The position numbers and the translations under genes were made by a program. A stretch of DNA of 64,000 nt, taken from the NCBI RefSeq assembly GCF_900100955.1, contig NZ_FNCC01000011.1:186001-250000 (forward strand). The letters are read 5' to 3'. The notes below the pieces were generated by a model, which saw only the letters and a list, made by a program, of their open reading frames with translations, did not search any database and was not told the DNA's origin. Position 1 is the first letter of the stretch. Each line of letters begins with the position of its first letter. Source of the stretch: Lentzea fradiae (GTDB lineage: Bacteria > Actinomycetota > Actinomycetes > Mycobacteriales > Pseudonocardiaceae). Shown here piece by piece: positions 18,084 through 25,947 of the stretch.

Positions 18084-19143
18084 GGCCCCGTTCGGCCTGC
18101 TCGCCGAGCTGACGCACCGGTGCCCGTTGCAGTGCGGCTACTGCTCGAACCCCGTCGAGCTGGTGCGCCGCGAGGCCGAGCTGCCGACCGAGGACTGGCT
18201 GCGCGTGTTCGACGAGGCACGGGCGCTGGGCGTGTTGCAGATCCACCTCTCCGGCGGCGAACCGTTGCTGCGCAACGACCTCCCCGCACTCGTGACGCAC
18301 GCGTCGAGCCTCGGCTGCTACGTCAACCTGGTCACGTCCGGCGTCGGGCTGTCACGCGACCGCCTGCAAGACCTGGCCTCACGCGGCGTGGACCACGTGC
18401 AGCTCTCGTTGCAGGACGCCACCCGTGCCGGCAACGACCGGATCGCGGGGATCAAGGCGTTCGACCGCAAGGTGGAAGCCGCCGGGTTCATCCGCGACCT
18501 GGGCCTGCCGCTGACCGTGAACACCGTGCTGCACCGCCAGAACCTCGACAACGTCGCCGGGATCATCGCGGCGGCCGAGGAGATGGGCGCCGACCGCCTG
18601 GAGCTCGCCAACACCCAGTACTACGGCTGGGCCCTGCGCAACCGGGCGGCACTGCTCCCGACCAGCACCCAGCTCGCCGCCGCCGCCCCGGTCGTCACCG
18701 CCGCCCAGGAACGCCTGCGAGGCCGCATGGAGATCGTCTACGTCATCGCCGACTACCACGAGGCCCACCCGAAGCCGTGCATGTACGGGTGGGGCGCCCG
18801 CCAGCTCACCGTCGCGCCCAACGGCGACGTCCTCCCCTGCCCCGCCGCCACCGTGATCTCGACGCTGGAGATCGAGAACGTGCGTGACTCGTCGTTGCAC
18901 GACATCTGGCACTCCTCCCCGTCGTTCGGCGCGTTCCGGGGCTTCGAGTGGATGAAGGACCCGTGCCGCTCGTGCTCGCGCAAGGAGGTCGACTTCGGCG
19001 GCTGCCGCTGCCAGGCGTTCCAGCTCACCGGCGACGCCGCCGCCACCGACCCCGTCTGCTCCCTGTCGCCCGACCGCTCCACAGTGGACCTGATCCTGTC
19101 CGCGCCCGCGGCCACCACGATCACGATGCGGAAGATGTCGTGA
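18076..19143 (+). CDS. pqqE: Radical SAM PqqA Glu-Tyr cross-linking enzyme PqqE
   Basis: PqqE joins the Glu and Tyr side chains of PqqA by radical chemistry. The 355-residue enzyme has the radical SAM triad Cys16-Cys20-Cys23 (CPLQCGYCSNP), the SAM-binding LSGGEP segment, and a C-terminal SPASM domain whose cysteines (PKPCMYG, LPCPAA, CRSCSRKEVDFGGCRCQ) bind auxiliary clusters. The start ATG lies within the end of pqqD; its stop overlaps the pqqB GTG by GTGA. Confidence 0.95.
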   Translation: MAEAPFGLLAELTHRCPLQCGYCSNPVELVRREAELPTEDWLRVFDEARALGVLQIHLSGGEPLLRNDLPALVTHASSLGCYVNLVTSGVGLSRDRLQDLASRGVDHVQLSLQDATRAGNDRIAGIKAFDRKVEAAGFIRDLGLPLTVNTVLHRQNLDNVAGIIAAAEEMGADRLELANTQYYGWALRNRAALLPTSTQLAAAAPVVTAAQERLRGRMEIVYVIADYHEAHPKPCMYGWGARQLTVAPNGDVLPCPAATVISTLEIENVRDSSLHDIWHSSPSFGAFRGFEWMKDPCRSCSRKEVDFGGCRCQAFQLTGDAAATDPVCSLSPDRSTVDLILSAPAATTITMRKMS

Positions 19144-20012
19144 AGGCCGTCCTGCTCGGCACCGCGGCCGGTGGCGGCTTCCCGCAGTGGAACTGCGCCT
19201 GCGCCCTGTGCGCGCGGGCCCGTTCCGGCGAGCTGCCCTCCCGGTCGCAGGACTGCCTGGCGATCACCGGCAACGGCACCGACTGGTGGCTGGTCAACGC
19301 CTCCCCCGACCTCCGCACCCAGATCGCGGCGTGCCCCCTCCTCGCGCCCGGCCCCGGCCCCCGCGACACCCCGATCCGCGGCGTGCTGTTCACCGACGCC
19401 GAGCTCGACCACACCCTCGGCCTCCTGACGTTGCGCGGCGGCACCGGCCTCACCGTGCGGGCCCCCGCCGCCGTGCTGCACGCGCTGCGAGACCAGTTCG
19501 ACCTGCGCACGGTGATCGACGGCTACGCCCCGCTGACGTGGCGCGACGACCCGTCCTTCTCCTTGGACGGCCTCCACGTCACCGCGATCCCGATCAGCGA
19601 CAAGCGCCCGAAGTACGCCCGTGCCTCCACAGTGGACGGCCCGTGGGTGGTCGCCTACCGCTTCACCGACGAGACCACCGGCGGCGTGCTCGTCTACGCC
19701 CCCTGCCTGGCCTCGTGGCCGGACGGCTTCGACGAGGTCGTGGCCGGCGCCGACTGCCTCCTCCTGGACGGCACCTTCCACGCGGCGTCCGAGATGGGCT
19801 CGGCCACCGGCAGCCCGTCCGGCCAGGCCGCGATGGGCCACCTCCCGATCACCGGCAGCCTGCCCCTGCTCCGCCGCTTCCCGTCCGTCCGCCGCCTCTA
19901 CACACACCTCAACAACACCAACCCGGTGCTGGACCCGTCATCACCCGAAGCAGTGACACTCCGCACGGCGGGTGTCGAAGTGCCGTTGGACGGCACGATC
20001 GTCGAGCTGTAG
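19140..20012 (+). CDS. pqqB: PQQ biosynthesis hydroxylase PqqB
   Basis: The 290-residue metallo-beta-lactamase-fold protein is proposed to hydroxylate the cross-linked Glu-Tyr intermediate. It starts VKAVLLGTAAGGGFPQWNC, the standard PqqB N-terminus, followed by a CALC cysteine pair and the TDAELDHTLGL metal-site block that replaces the classical HXHXDH. The GTG start overlaps pqqE. Here pqqB is last (A-C-D-E-B) instead of second; no pqqF protease is present, as is common. Confidence 0.94.
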   Translation: MKAVLLGTAAGGGFPQWNCACALCARARSGELPSRSQDCLAITGNGTDWWLVNASPDLRTQIAACPLLAPGPGPRDTPIRGVLFTDAELDHTLGLLTLRGGTGLTVRAPAAVLHALRDQFDLRTVIDGYAPLTWRDDPSFSLDGLHVTAIPISDKRPKYARASTVDGPWVVAYRFTDETTGGVLVYAPCLASWPDGFDEVVAGADCLLLDGTFHAASEMGSATGSPSGQAAMGHLPITGSLPLLRRFPSVRRLYTHLNNTNPVLDPSSPEAVTLRTAGVEVPLDGTIVEL

Positions 20013-20024
20013 CACGATGTCCTG

Positions 20025-20765
20025 GTGACTCCCGAAGATCTGCTGGTGCTGGCCGAACAGTCCTGCGTGGACGCTGCGAAACTGCTGCGCGAGGTCAGCG
20101 TCGACGTCGAGCTGAAGGGCACGTTCGACCAGGTCAGCAGCGCGGACCTGGAACTGGAGCGGTTCCTGCGAGCCGCCCTGACCACAGGCGCCCCCGGCTC
20201 CGCCGTCGTGGGCGAGGAACTGGGCAGCTCCTCCGCCCACATCACCTGGTACGTCGACCCGATCGACGGAACCCGCAACTTCGTCCGCGGTCTCCCCCTC
20301 TCGTGCATCTCGGTAGCCGCCGCCATCGACGACACCCTGGTCGCGGGCTGCGTCCTCGACCCGTTCCGCGACGAGCTCTTCACCGCGGCCTCCGGCGTGC
20401 CCTTCCAGGTCCGCTCGACCGGCCTGACCATCCCACCCGGCGCGAGCCCGCGCCCGTTGGTGCTGACCGACATCCCCCTGCCCGGCAGCCCGTACACCGG
20501 CGAGATGGACCTGCTGACCGACCTGCTCGTCATCGCGGACGTCCGCCGCGTCTACTCGACCGCCCTGGCCCTGGCCTGGGTGGCAGCGGGCAGAGCGGAC
20601 GCCGTGACGAACCTGGGCGTGCACCCGTGGGACGTGGCCGCAGGCGCCGTGCTGGTCCGCGAGTCCGGCGGCACGTACACCGAGATCGGCTCCAACGGGT
20701 TCGTCGCGGGCCGAGGCGAGATCGTCGACTGGCTCGTGGACCGACTGGAAGGCATCGTCTCGTGA
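20025..20765 (+). CDS. Inositol monophosphatase family protein
   Basis: The 246-residue Mg-dependent phosphatase has motif WYVDPIDGTRNF (catalytic DPIDGT) preceded by VVGEELG (metal Glu), and the second motif GVHPWDVAAGAVLVRESGG. It starts at GTG 20025, 12 bases after pqqB, without a clear ribosome site. Family members hydrolyse inositol-1-phosphate, histidinol phosphate, 3'-phosphoadenosine phosphates or fructose bisphosphate; sequence does not decide which. Being adjacent to pqqB and coupled to an SDR (GTGA overlap), it may be part of the PQQ operon, perhaps for sugar or inositol phosphate turnover. Confidence 0.85.
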   Translation: MTPEDLLVLAEQSCVDAAKLLREVSVDVELKGTFDQVSSADLELERFLRAALTTGAPGSAVVGEELGSSSAHITWYVDPIDGTRNFVRGLPLSCISVAAAIDDTLVAGCVLDPFRDELFTAASGVPFQVRSTGLTIPPGASPRPLVLTDIPLPGSPYTGEMDLLTDLLVIADVRRVYSTALALAWVAAGRADAVTNLGVHPWDVAAGAVLVRESGGTYTEIGSNGFVAGRGEIVDWLVDRLEGIVS

Positions 20766-21445
20766 TCGATCTCAACGGCCGGGTGGTCCTGGTCACCGGC
20801 GCTGGCGGCACCATCGGGGCGGGCATCGCCACCCGTTTCGAAGCCGCGGGCGCGTTTGTCGTCCGCCACCGCGGGCGCGTGGACGGTGACCTGCGCACCG
20901 ACGCTTCTCGGGTTGTTTCGGAAGCGGTTTCGGTTCACGGCCGCCTGGACGCTGTCGTGAACAACGCTGGGGTTCAGCCGGTGGAACCGTTGCCGTCCTT
21001 GGGTCTTGAGCAGTGGCGGTCCGTTGTGGACACCAACCTGACGGGGCCGTTCGCTGTCACGCAGGCTGCCGTCTCTCATTTGCCCGCGGGTGGCTCGATC
21101 ATCCACATCGCGTCGATCGAGGGGACCCATCCCGCGCCGGGTCATGCCCATTACGCGGCTTCCAAAGCGGCGCTGATCATGCATGCACGTGCGGCTGCTT
21201 TGGAGTACGGCTCGCGTGGCATCCGCGTCAACACGGTGTCGCCCGGCTTGATCGCGCGTCCCGGCATCGAGGCCGGGTGGCCGGAGGGGGTGGCTCGGTG
21301 GCAGGCCGCGGCGCCGTTGGGGCGGCTGGGCACCGCTGAGGACGTTGGGGACGCTTGCGTGTTCTTGGCCAGCGATCTGGCCCGGTGGATCACCGGGCAC
21401 GACCTGGTGGTGGACGGCGGGGTGACCGCCCGCCCGACCTGGTGA
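20762..21445 (+). CDS. Short-chain dehydrogenase/reductase
   Basis: The 227-residue Rossmann enzyme has the NAD(P) motif TGAGGTIGAGIA (about 13-24), NNAG (about 66-69), catalytic Ser in IHIASIEG and YxxxK as HYAASK (Tyr/Lys near 130-134). The GTG start overlaps the phosphatase stop. From about base 20870 on, third codon positions are visibly less GC-rich (many GCT, GTT, TTG codons) than in the pqq genes just upstream, hinting at a different origin. Its substrate is unknown. Its stop directly abuts the stop of the convergent DUF3883 gene, with no intergenic base. Confidence 0.85.
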   Translation: MIDLNGRVVLVTGAGGTIGAGIATRFEAAGAFVVRHRGRVDGDLRTDASRVVSEAVSVHGRLDAVVNNAGVQPVEPLPSLGLEQWRSVVDTNLTGPFAVTQAAVSHLPAGGSIIHIASIEGTHPAPGHAHYAASKAALIMHARAAALEYGSRGIRVNTVSPGLIARPGIEAGWPEGVARWQAAAPLGRLGTAEDVGDACVFLASDLARWITGHDLVVDGGVTARPTW

Positions 21446-22543
21446 TCACTCCCCGACGAGGTACCGGTACGAGATCGGCGTCAGGGCGGGCACGTTGACC
21501 TGCCACGGACGGATCACCCGCAGCTCGCCGCCCGAAGCCGTCGGCGGTGAGACCGTGCGGTCGAGCACGATGCCGCTGACGATCATCAACGCGTTGGCCG
21601 GGTACTTCTCCAGGTGGAGGTCGACCTCGTTCTTCGTCAGCACGATCTCGGACTCTTCTGTCCAGGTCGTCGTGGTGCCCTTGACCTCGACGTACAGGTG
21701 TTCCTCCGCCCGTTTCGCGTCGAGGTCGTAGGACTTCGTCGCCCCGACGTCCTTGACCCGGTAGCCCTCGCTCTTGAGATGCTCCGTCGCCACGTCGACG
21801 GCACGCCGCTCGATCGCCCGCCGTTCGTCCGCGCTGAACCGGAGCCCTCGTCGCTCTCTGCCGGCCGTGCGTTCGGCCTCGACTTCCGCGTCGACGACTT
21901 CGGGCGCCGTTTCACCCGGCACGTCGAGGGCGTGGTCCACGATCTCGTACAGCTCGCCGAGGACACCGACGAGGAAGGTGAGATCGTCGGCAAGCACTTC
22001 GTCGGAGGGCAGATCCTCCAACACGTACTCGAAGGCCACGACGTTGCCGTTCTCGTACGCGGGCCCCAACTTCCGGCCGCGCGCCTGAAGATCGATCTTC
22101 GTGACCAGATCCGGCCGCTCCGCCAACCGCGCAGCCAACCGTTCCCTCGCCCACTCCGCCCTTCGATGAAGCTCCTGCACCGGCCGAGCGGGGTACGCGG
22201 TGTTCTCCCACCGCGTCGCTCCCTGCATCAACGACAGGTAGACGCGATCACCCCGCGCAGCGAACAGGTAGACGACGTACCACCCTTTGGTGGCAGAGTC
22301 CGAGCGGCTGACCGAGTACACCCGAGCCCAGGGGATCTCGGCCTTCCCGCCGGTGGCGTCCTTCGCCTGCACGTCCCAGTCGCCGATCCCGACCGGCGCC
22401 TCCCGCGTGACGGCGGGCAACCGTTCCCGCAGCCAGTCCGCCACGTCGCGGCGCATCAGATGGCCGCGCCGCTCCATCTCGGGGGTGTTCCGAGAGCTCC
22501 ACTGGCGCTGGAGCAGAAGGACTTCACGCAGAAGCTCACGCAC
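21446..22543 (-). CDS. McrB-N-like plus DUF3883 nuclease-like protein, probable defence gene
   Basis: The 365-residue protein has two parts. Residues 1 to about 175 resemble the MrcB/DUF3578 N-terminal DNA-reading domain of McrB-type restriction systems (GDWDVQAKDATGGKAEIPWARV, then the YVVYLFAARGDRVYLSL strands). Residues about 245-365 form a DUF3883 domain: SYDLDAKR followed by YVEVKG gives the D ... ExK pattern of PD-(D/E)XK nucleases. No GTPase or helicase partner is nearby, so it may act alone. It lies beside a tRNA gene and a RiPP-like cassette, in an accessory patch. The function is inferred. Confidence 0.72.
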   Translation of the reverse strand: MRELLREVLLLQRQWSSRNTPEMERRGHLMRRDVADWLRERLPAVTREAPVGIGDWDVQAKDATGGKAEIPWARVYSVSRSDSATKGWYVVYLFAARGDRVYLSLMQGATRWENTAYPARPVQELHRRAEWARERLAARLAERPDLVTKIDLQARGRKLGPAYENGNVVAFEYVLEDLPSDEVLADDLTFLVGVLGELYEIVDHALDVPGETAPEVVDAEVEAERTAGRERRGLRFSADERRAIERRAVDVATEHLKSEGYRVKDVGATKSYDLDAKRAEEHLYVEVKGTTTTWTEESEIVLTKNEVDLHLEKYPANALMIVSGIVLDRTVSPPTASGGELRVIRPWQVNVPALTPISYRYLVGE

Positions 22544-22864
22544 GGGGCAACCACCTCACGACAAATGCGATCAGTGATCACAACATCGCACGGCAGCCCT
22601 CTTGTGTGTCACCCAACCGAGGACCGTTGCACAAATCTCGAAGTCGCCCCGGAACGCATGCGGTCCGTGATGCACAACACACCCAGCCATGATCACCCGC
22701 CCCGGCGTGCACCCGAACGATGAGCATGATCAACTTCCGGTCACTCTCCGACTCCTGCGGCGACGCCTCCAGAAGGCTGGAGACACGACCGAGAACATGC
22801 CCGAAGGCCATGACCGGACACCCGAAACACCAGGTCAGACCCACTATCCTGGTGCGGATGCAGT
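22544..22864. other. Gene-free interval between DUF3883 gene and tRNA (321 bases)
   Basis: Short open frames on both strands here lack ribosome sites and recognisable protein features. No repeat, integrase remnant or attachment-site duplication of the tRNA 3' end could be seen. Confidence 0.4.
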
Positions 22865-22941
22865 TGGTACCCCCGACGGGATTCGAACCCGTACTGTGAT
22901 CCTTTTAAGGGACCTGCCTCTACCGATTGGGCTACGGGGGC
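22865..22941 (-). tRNA. Type I tRNA with UAA anticodon (reads UUA), CCA encoded
   Basis: On the minus strand a full cloverleaf folds: acceptor GCCCCCG/CGGGGGT, D arm GCC/GGC, anticodon stem GGTCC/GGATC with loop CTTAAAA, 5-base variable loop ACAGT, T arm ACGGG-TTCGAAT-CCCGT, then ACCA. The anticodon at 22905-22907 is UAA, the leucine UUA reader. Normal bacterial tRNA-Leu has a long variable arm; this one has the short type I loop. The amino acid identity is therefore uncertain. Confidence 0.8.
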
Positions 22942-23059
22942 GCGGTGAGCCTAGGGCTTGATCGTCGGCTTGTGTGAGCGGATGGTCGTTTCTCGCCCAA
23001 GCGGCCCAGCGAATTGGACTAGAGCGAGCAAGCGCCTAAGCGTCGAACGGACCCGAACA

Positions 23060-24163
23060 TCAGCGGGACCTCCCCGCGCCGAGCAGTTCGTGGAAGCGCT
23101 GGGCGACCCAGTCGTGCACGGCGGTGGAGACGGCGTCGTCGTCCGCGCGGTGTTCGAACCAGCGCCAGTCGCAGTTCACGTTGATCTCCAGGAACACGTG
23201 TTCCGTGCCGGTCACGAGGAGGTCGAAGGCTGCCACCTGCACGCGCCAGTGGCGGGCCAGGGCCAGGAGGCGGTCGGAGAGGGACGCCGGGACCTCGGTT
23301 CGGGTGACGCGGACGGCGTCGGGGTCCACCCAGAGCTGGGCCGGGTCCAGTTTGTCGACCTGGTAGGCGATGCACTGCTCGCCGACGACGAAGACGCGCA
23401 GTTCCGTGTCGGACGGGACGTACTCCTGCACGATCACCGGCGCGGGTTCCGGGGCGTCGGAGGCCCTGGAGGTTTCCAGGGGGCGGGGGAAGAGGCCGTG
23501 CTGCACGCCGGGGCGGGGTTCGAGGAGGTGCCTGCCGGCCGTTTTGACGATGCAGCGGCCTCCGCCGGGGCGGGTGCGGCCCGGGCGGGTCGTCACGGCT
23601 GTGCGGGGGATGCTGAGGCCGAACGCGGCCGCGTCGGAGAGCTGGGTGAGGCGGTCCAGGTGGGTCGAGAAGCGCGACGGGTTCACGTGGGCCCAGTCGG
23701 AGCGGGACGACAGCCAGTTGGCCACTGAGGCCCACTGGTCGACGGCGTAGGCGCCGGCGAGGGTGCCCGGCTCCACGGGGACCGCCGAGAGCTCGAAGTG
23801 GCGGCGCCACACCAGGAGGGGGCGCAGGAGCCAGCGGTCCAGCTCGATCAGGGGCTGGTCGGTGTAGACGGACAGCGGGAGGTCGATGCAGCGGTCCGCG
23901 TCGATGCGGGCCATGCGGATGCCGCGTTCGGCCAGGGCTATGGAGAGCTCGTTCATCTCCATGTCGGCGGCGCGGGCCAGCACGAGGACGCAGGGCTGGG
24001 GGTTGCCGTCTCCCTCGTCGACCATGCCCAGGCGGTGGACCTGCTCCTGGAAGTCCAGGCACTTGGGCGGCGAGCGGAAGAGGTAGTCCTGGCCCTGCAG
24101 GAGGAGCGGTCTGGCAGCCTCGGACGGGGCGCTGGGCACCCGTCCGTCAGCTGACCTGCTCAA
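23060..24163 (-). CDS. MvdD-like ATP-grasp peptide ligase (graspetide-type RiPP maturase candidate)
   Basis: The 367-residue protein has a pre-ATP-grasp domain (about 55-150: VLVLARAADMEMNELSIAL ... LLVWRR) and an ATP-grasp core (about 170-360). Lys207 (CIVKTAG) fits the ATP lysine, VQEYVP (246-250) the hinge, and Asp314, Glu326 and Asn328 (FLEIN) the magnesium ligands. Known relatives join side-chain carboxylates of a precursor peptide to hydroxyl or amino side chains by ATP activation, forming macrolactones or lactams. The TTG start overlaps the stop of the 40-residue peptide gene (TTGA) after AAGGA, arguing for coupled translation; GTG at 24139 is an alternative. No protease or transporter is adjacent. 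Confidence 0.82.
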   Translation of the reverse strand: MSRSADGRVPSAPSEAARPLLLQGQDYLFRSPPKCLDFQEQVHRLGMVDEGDGNPQPCVLVLARAADMEMNELSIALAERGIRMARIDADRCIDLPLSVYTDQPLIELDRWLLRPLLVWRRHFELSAVPVEPGTLAGAYAVDQWASVANWLSSRSDWAHVNPSRFSTHLDRLTQLSDAAAFGLSIPRTAVTTRPGRTRPGGGRCIVKTAGRHLLEPRPGVQHGLFPRPLETSRASDAPEPAPVIVQEYVPSDTELRVFVVGEQCIAYQVDKLDPAQLWVDPDAVRVTRTEVPASLSDRLLALARHWRVQVAAFDLLVTGTEHVFLEINVNCDWRWFEHRADDDAVSTAVHDWVAQRFHELLGAGRSR

Positions 24164-24282
24164 TCGTCCTTCTTGCTGCGGAAACTCTGCCCCGCCTGCG
24201 CGTACTCCGCGGCGTACTGCGCCAACGCGGGGTCCTCGATCTCACCACGACGAAGCTGTGCGGCCAGCTCCTCGAGAGACAT
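24160..24282 (-). CDS. 40-residue putative RiPP precursor peptide
   Basis: The peptide starts MSLEELAAQLRRG and ends with FRSKKDD. The ATG at 24282 is preceded by GAGAGGTGA about 6 bases upstream, a good ribosome site. Residues 1-30 are predicted amphipathic helix rich in Glu/Ala/Gln and could be the leader. The tail QSFRSKKDD offers Ser33, Ser36, Lys37 and Lys38 as donors and Asp39/Asp40 as acceptors for ATP-grasp cross-linking. Its stop codon overlaps the ligase start. It is much shorter than described graspetide precursors and shows no TxxxxEE-type repeat, so modification at the C-terminus itself is an alternative. Confidence 0.68.
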   Translation of the reverse strand: MSLEELAAQLRRGEIEDPALAQYAAEYAQAGQSFRSKKDD

Positions 24283-24424
24283 CGGGATCACCTCTCTCCC
24301 CACATGGCGAATCACGCATTCAGGTGATGCACCAGCCGTAGTCTCGGCAACACGTAACGCAATGTCAAGGCAGCCTCAGCAGCTTACTCCGATCGGGGGC
24401 TCAAGTTCGGCCTTAGGGCAAAAA

Positions 24425-24457
24425 AGTGCCCCGAATGAGGGTGTCATCCGGGGCACT
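24425..24457 (-). terminator. Intrinsic terminator of the NDH-2 gene
   Basis: Read on the minus strand, AGTGCCCCG and CGGGGCACT (9 bp, perfect) flank a 15-base loop and are followed by a run of six T. It starts 23 bases after the stop codon. Confidence 0.9.
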
Positions 24458-24479
24458 CAGTGACGCACAGAGAGTGAGA

Positions 24480-25805
24480 TCAGCTCTGCACCGCGCGGTC
24501 GAAGTCCGACTTCGGGTCGTTGATCTGGCCCAGCGCGACGATCTCGCGGCCGTAGAACAGGGCCTGCGTCCAGTCCATCAGGACGCGGAGCTTGCGGTTC
24601 ACGGTCGGCATGAACATCACGTGGTAGCTGCGGTGCATGAACCACGCCGGAACGCCCTTGAAGCGCAGGCCGAACACGTCCGCGACGCCCTTGTAGAGGC
24701 CGAGGCCCGCCACCGAGCCGAGGTACTTGTGGAAGTAGTCCTTCGGCTTCTGGCCGCGCAGCGACGCGACGATGTTCTTCGCGAGCAGCTTCGACTGGCG
24801 GATGGCGTGCTGCGCGTTCGGCACGCACGTCGCCGTCGGGTCCTCCTCGATGCGCGAGAGGTCCGGCACCGCGGAGCAGTCACCGGCGGCCCACACGCCG
24901 TCGAGGCCCTGGACCTGCATGGCGGCGGTGCACCGGACGCGGCCGCGCTCGTCGAGCGGGAGGTCCGTGTTGCGCAGCACCGGGTTCGCCTTCATGCCGG
25001 CGGTCCAGATGATCGTGTCGGAGTCGAACTCGGTGCCGTCGTCGAGGACGACGTGGCCGTTCTCCAGCGACTTCACGCGGGTGTCGAGGTACATCTTGAT
25101 GCCGCGCTTCTCGAGCGCCTCGACCGTCCACGCGCCGAGCTTGGCGGAGACCTCGGGCATGATCCGGCCGGCGGCCTCGACCAGGACCCAGTTCATCTCC
25201 TCGGGCTTGATGCCCTCGTAGTACTTGAGCGCATACCGCGTCATGTCCTCGAGCTCGGCGAGAGTCTCGATGCCCGCGAAGCCGCCGCCGATCACGACGA
25301 AGCTCAGCAGGCGCTTGCGCAGTTCCGCGTCGTTCGTGCTCGCGGCCTGGTCCAGGCGCGACAGCACGTGGTTGCGGACGTAGATCGCCTCGCCGATCGT
25401 CTTCATGCCGATGCCGACCTCGGCCAGGCCGGGGATCGGGAGCGTGCGGGAGATCGCACCCAGCGCGGAGACGAGCACGTCGTACTCGATCTCCTCGACG
25501 TGACCGTCCGACAGCTCGGCGGTCACGATCTTGCGCGAGTGCTCGATCTTGTTCACGCGGCCGGTGACGACGTGGCAGCGCTTGAGCACCTTGCGCAGCG
25601 GAGCGACGACGTGGCGCGGCTCGATCGAGCCGGCCGCCGCCTCTGGCAGGAAGGGCTGGTAGGTCATGTGCGGCTGCGGGTCGATTACCGTCACGGACGC
25701 TTCGCCGGAGCGCAGTTTCTTCTGCAGTCCGAGCGCCGTGTACATGCCGACGTACCCACCGCCGACAATGACAATCCGAGTGGGGTGCGACTTCACAGCA
25801 GCCAT
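24480..25805 (-). CDS. ndh: Type II NADH dehydrogenase (NDH-2)
   Basis: This single-subunit, non-proton-pumping enzyme transfers electrons from NADH to quinone at the membrane. The 441-residue flavoprotein has an N-terminal FAD motif (IVIVGGGYVGMYTA), a second GGGFAGIET dinucleotide motif for NADH, and the WAAGDCSAVP FAD pyrophosphate block. The C-terminal amphipathic segment (HRSYHVMFMPTVNRKLRVL) fits membrane association. ATG 25805 was chosen because the family starts just before this FAD motif; a start at 25832 would add nine residues. A strong terminator follows. Confidence 0.9.
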   Translation of the reverse strand: MAAVKSHPTRIVIVGGGYVGMYTALGLQKKLRSGEASVTVIDPQPHMTYQPFLPEAAAGSIEPRHVVAPLRKVLKRCHVVTGRVNKIEHSRKIVTAELSDGHVEEIEYDVLVSALGAISRTLPIPGLAEVGIGMKTIGEAIYVRNHVLSRLDQAASTNDAELRKRLLSFVVIGGGFAGIETLAELEDMTRYALKYYEGIKPEEMNWVLVEAAGRIMPEVSAKLGAWTVEALEKRGIKMYLDTRVKSLENGHVVLDDGTEFDSDTIIWTAGMKANPVLRNTDLPLDERGRVRCTAAMQVQGLDGVWAAGDCSAVPDLSRIEEDPTATCVPNAQHAIRQSKLLAKNIVASLRGQKPKDYFHKYLGSVAGLGLYKGVADVFGLRFKGVPAWFMHRSYHVMFMPTVNRKLRVLMDWTQALFYGREIVALGQINDPKSDFDRAVQS

Positions 25806-25947
25806 ACACACATGGTCGCACCACGACCCCATTTTTCGCGCGTCCGGAGGGGCCGTTGTGACTACCGTCGCCAGGTGATGCGGGACACGATCCGCGCTGA
25901 CCTGGCACTTGAGCCGCAGTTGAGGTGTTCCCGCTGAGAGGACCGAT

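Noticed and set aside
22578-22961. Small open frames around the tRNA gene (about 88-90 residues)
   Set aside because: They run through or beside the tRNA, lack ribosome sites and show no protein-like features.
21446-24282. Integrative element with tRNA attachment site
   Set aside because: No integrase, excisionase, phage gene or repeated tRNA 3' end was seen in the flanking sequence, so an integrated element is not supported.
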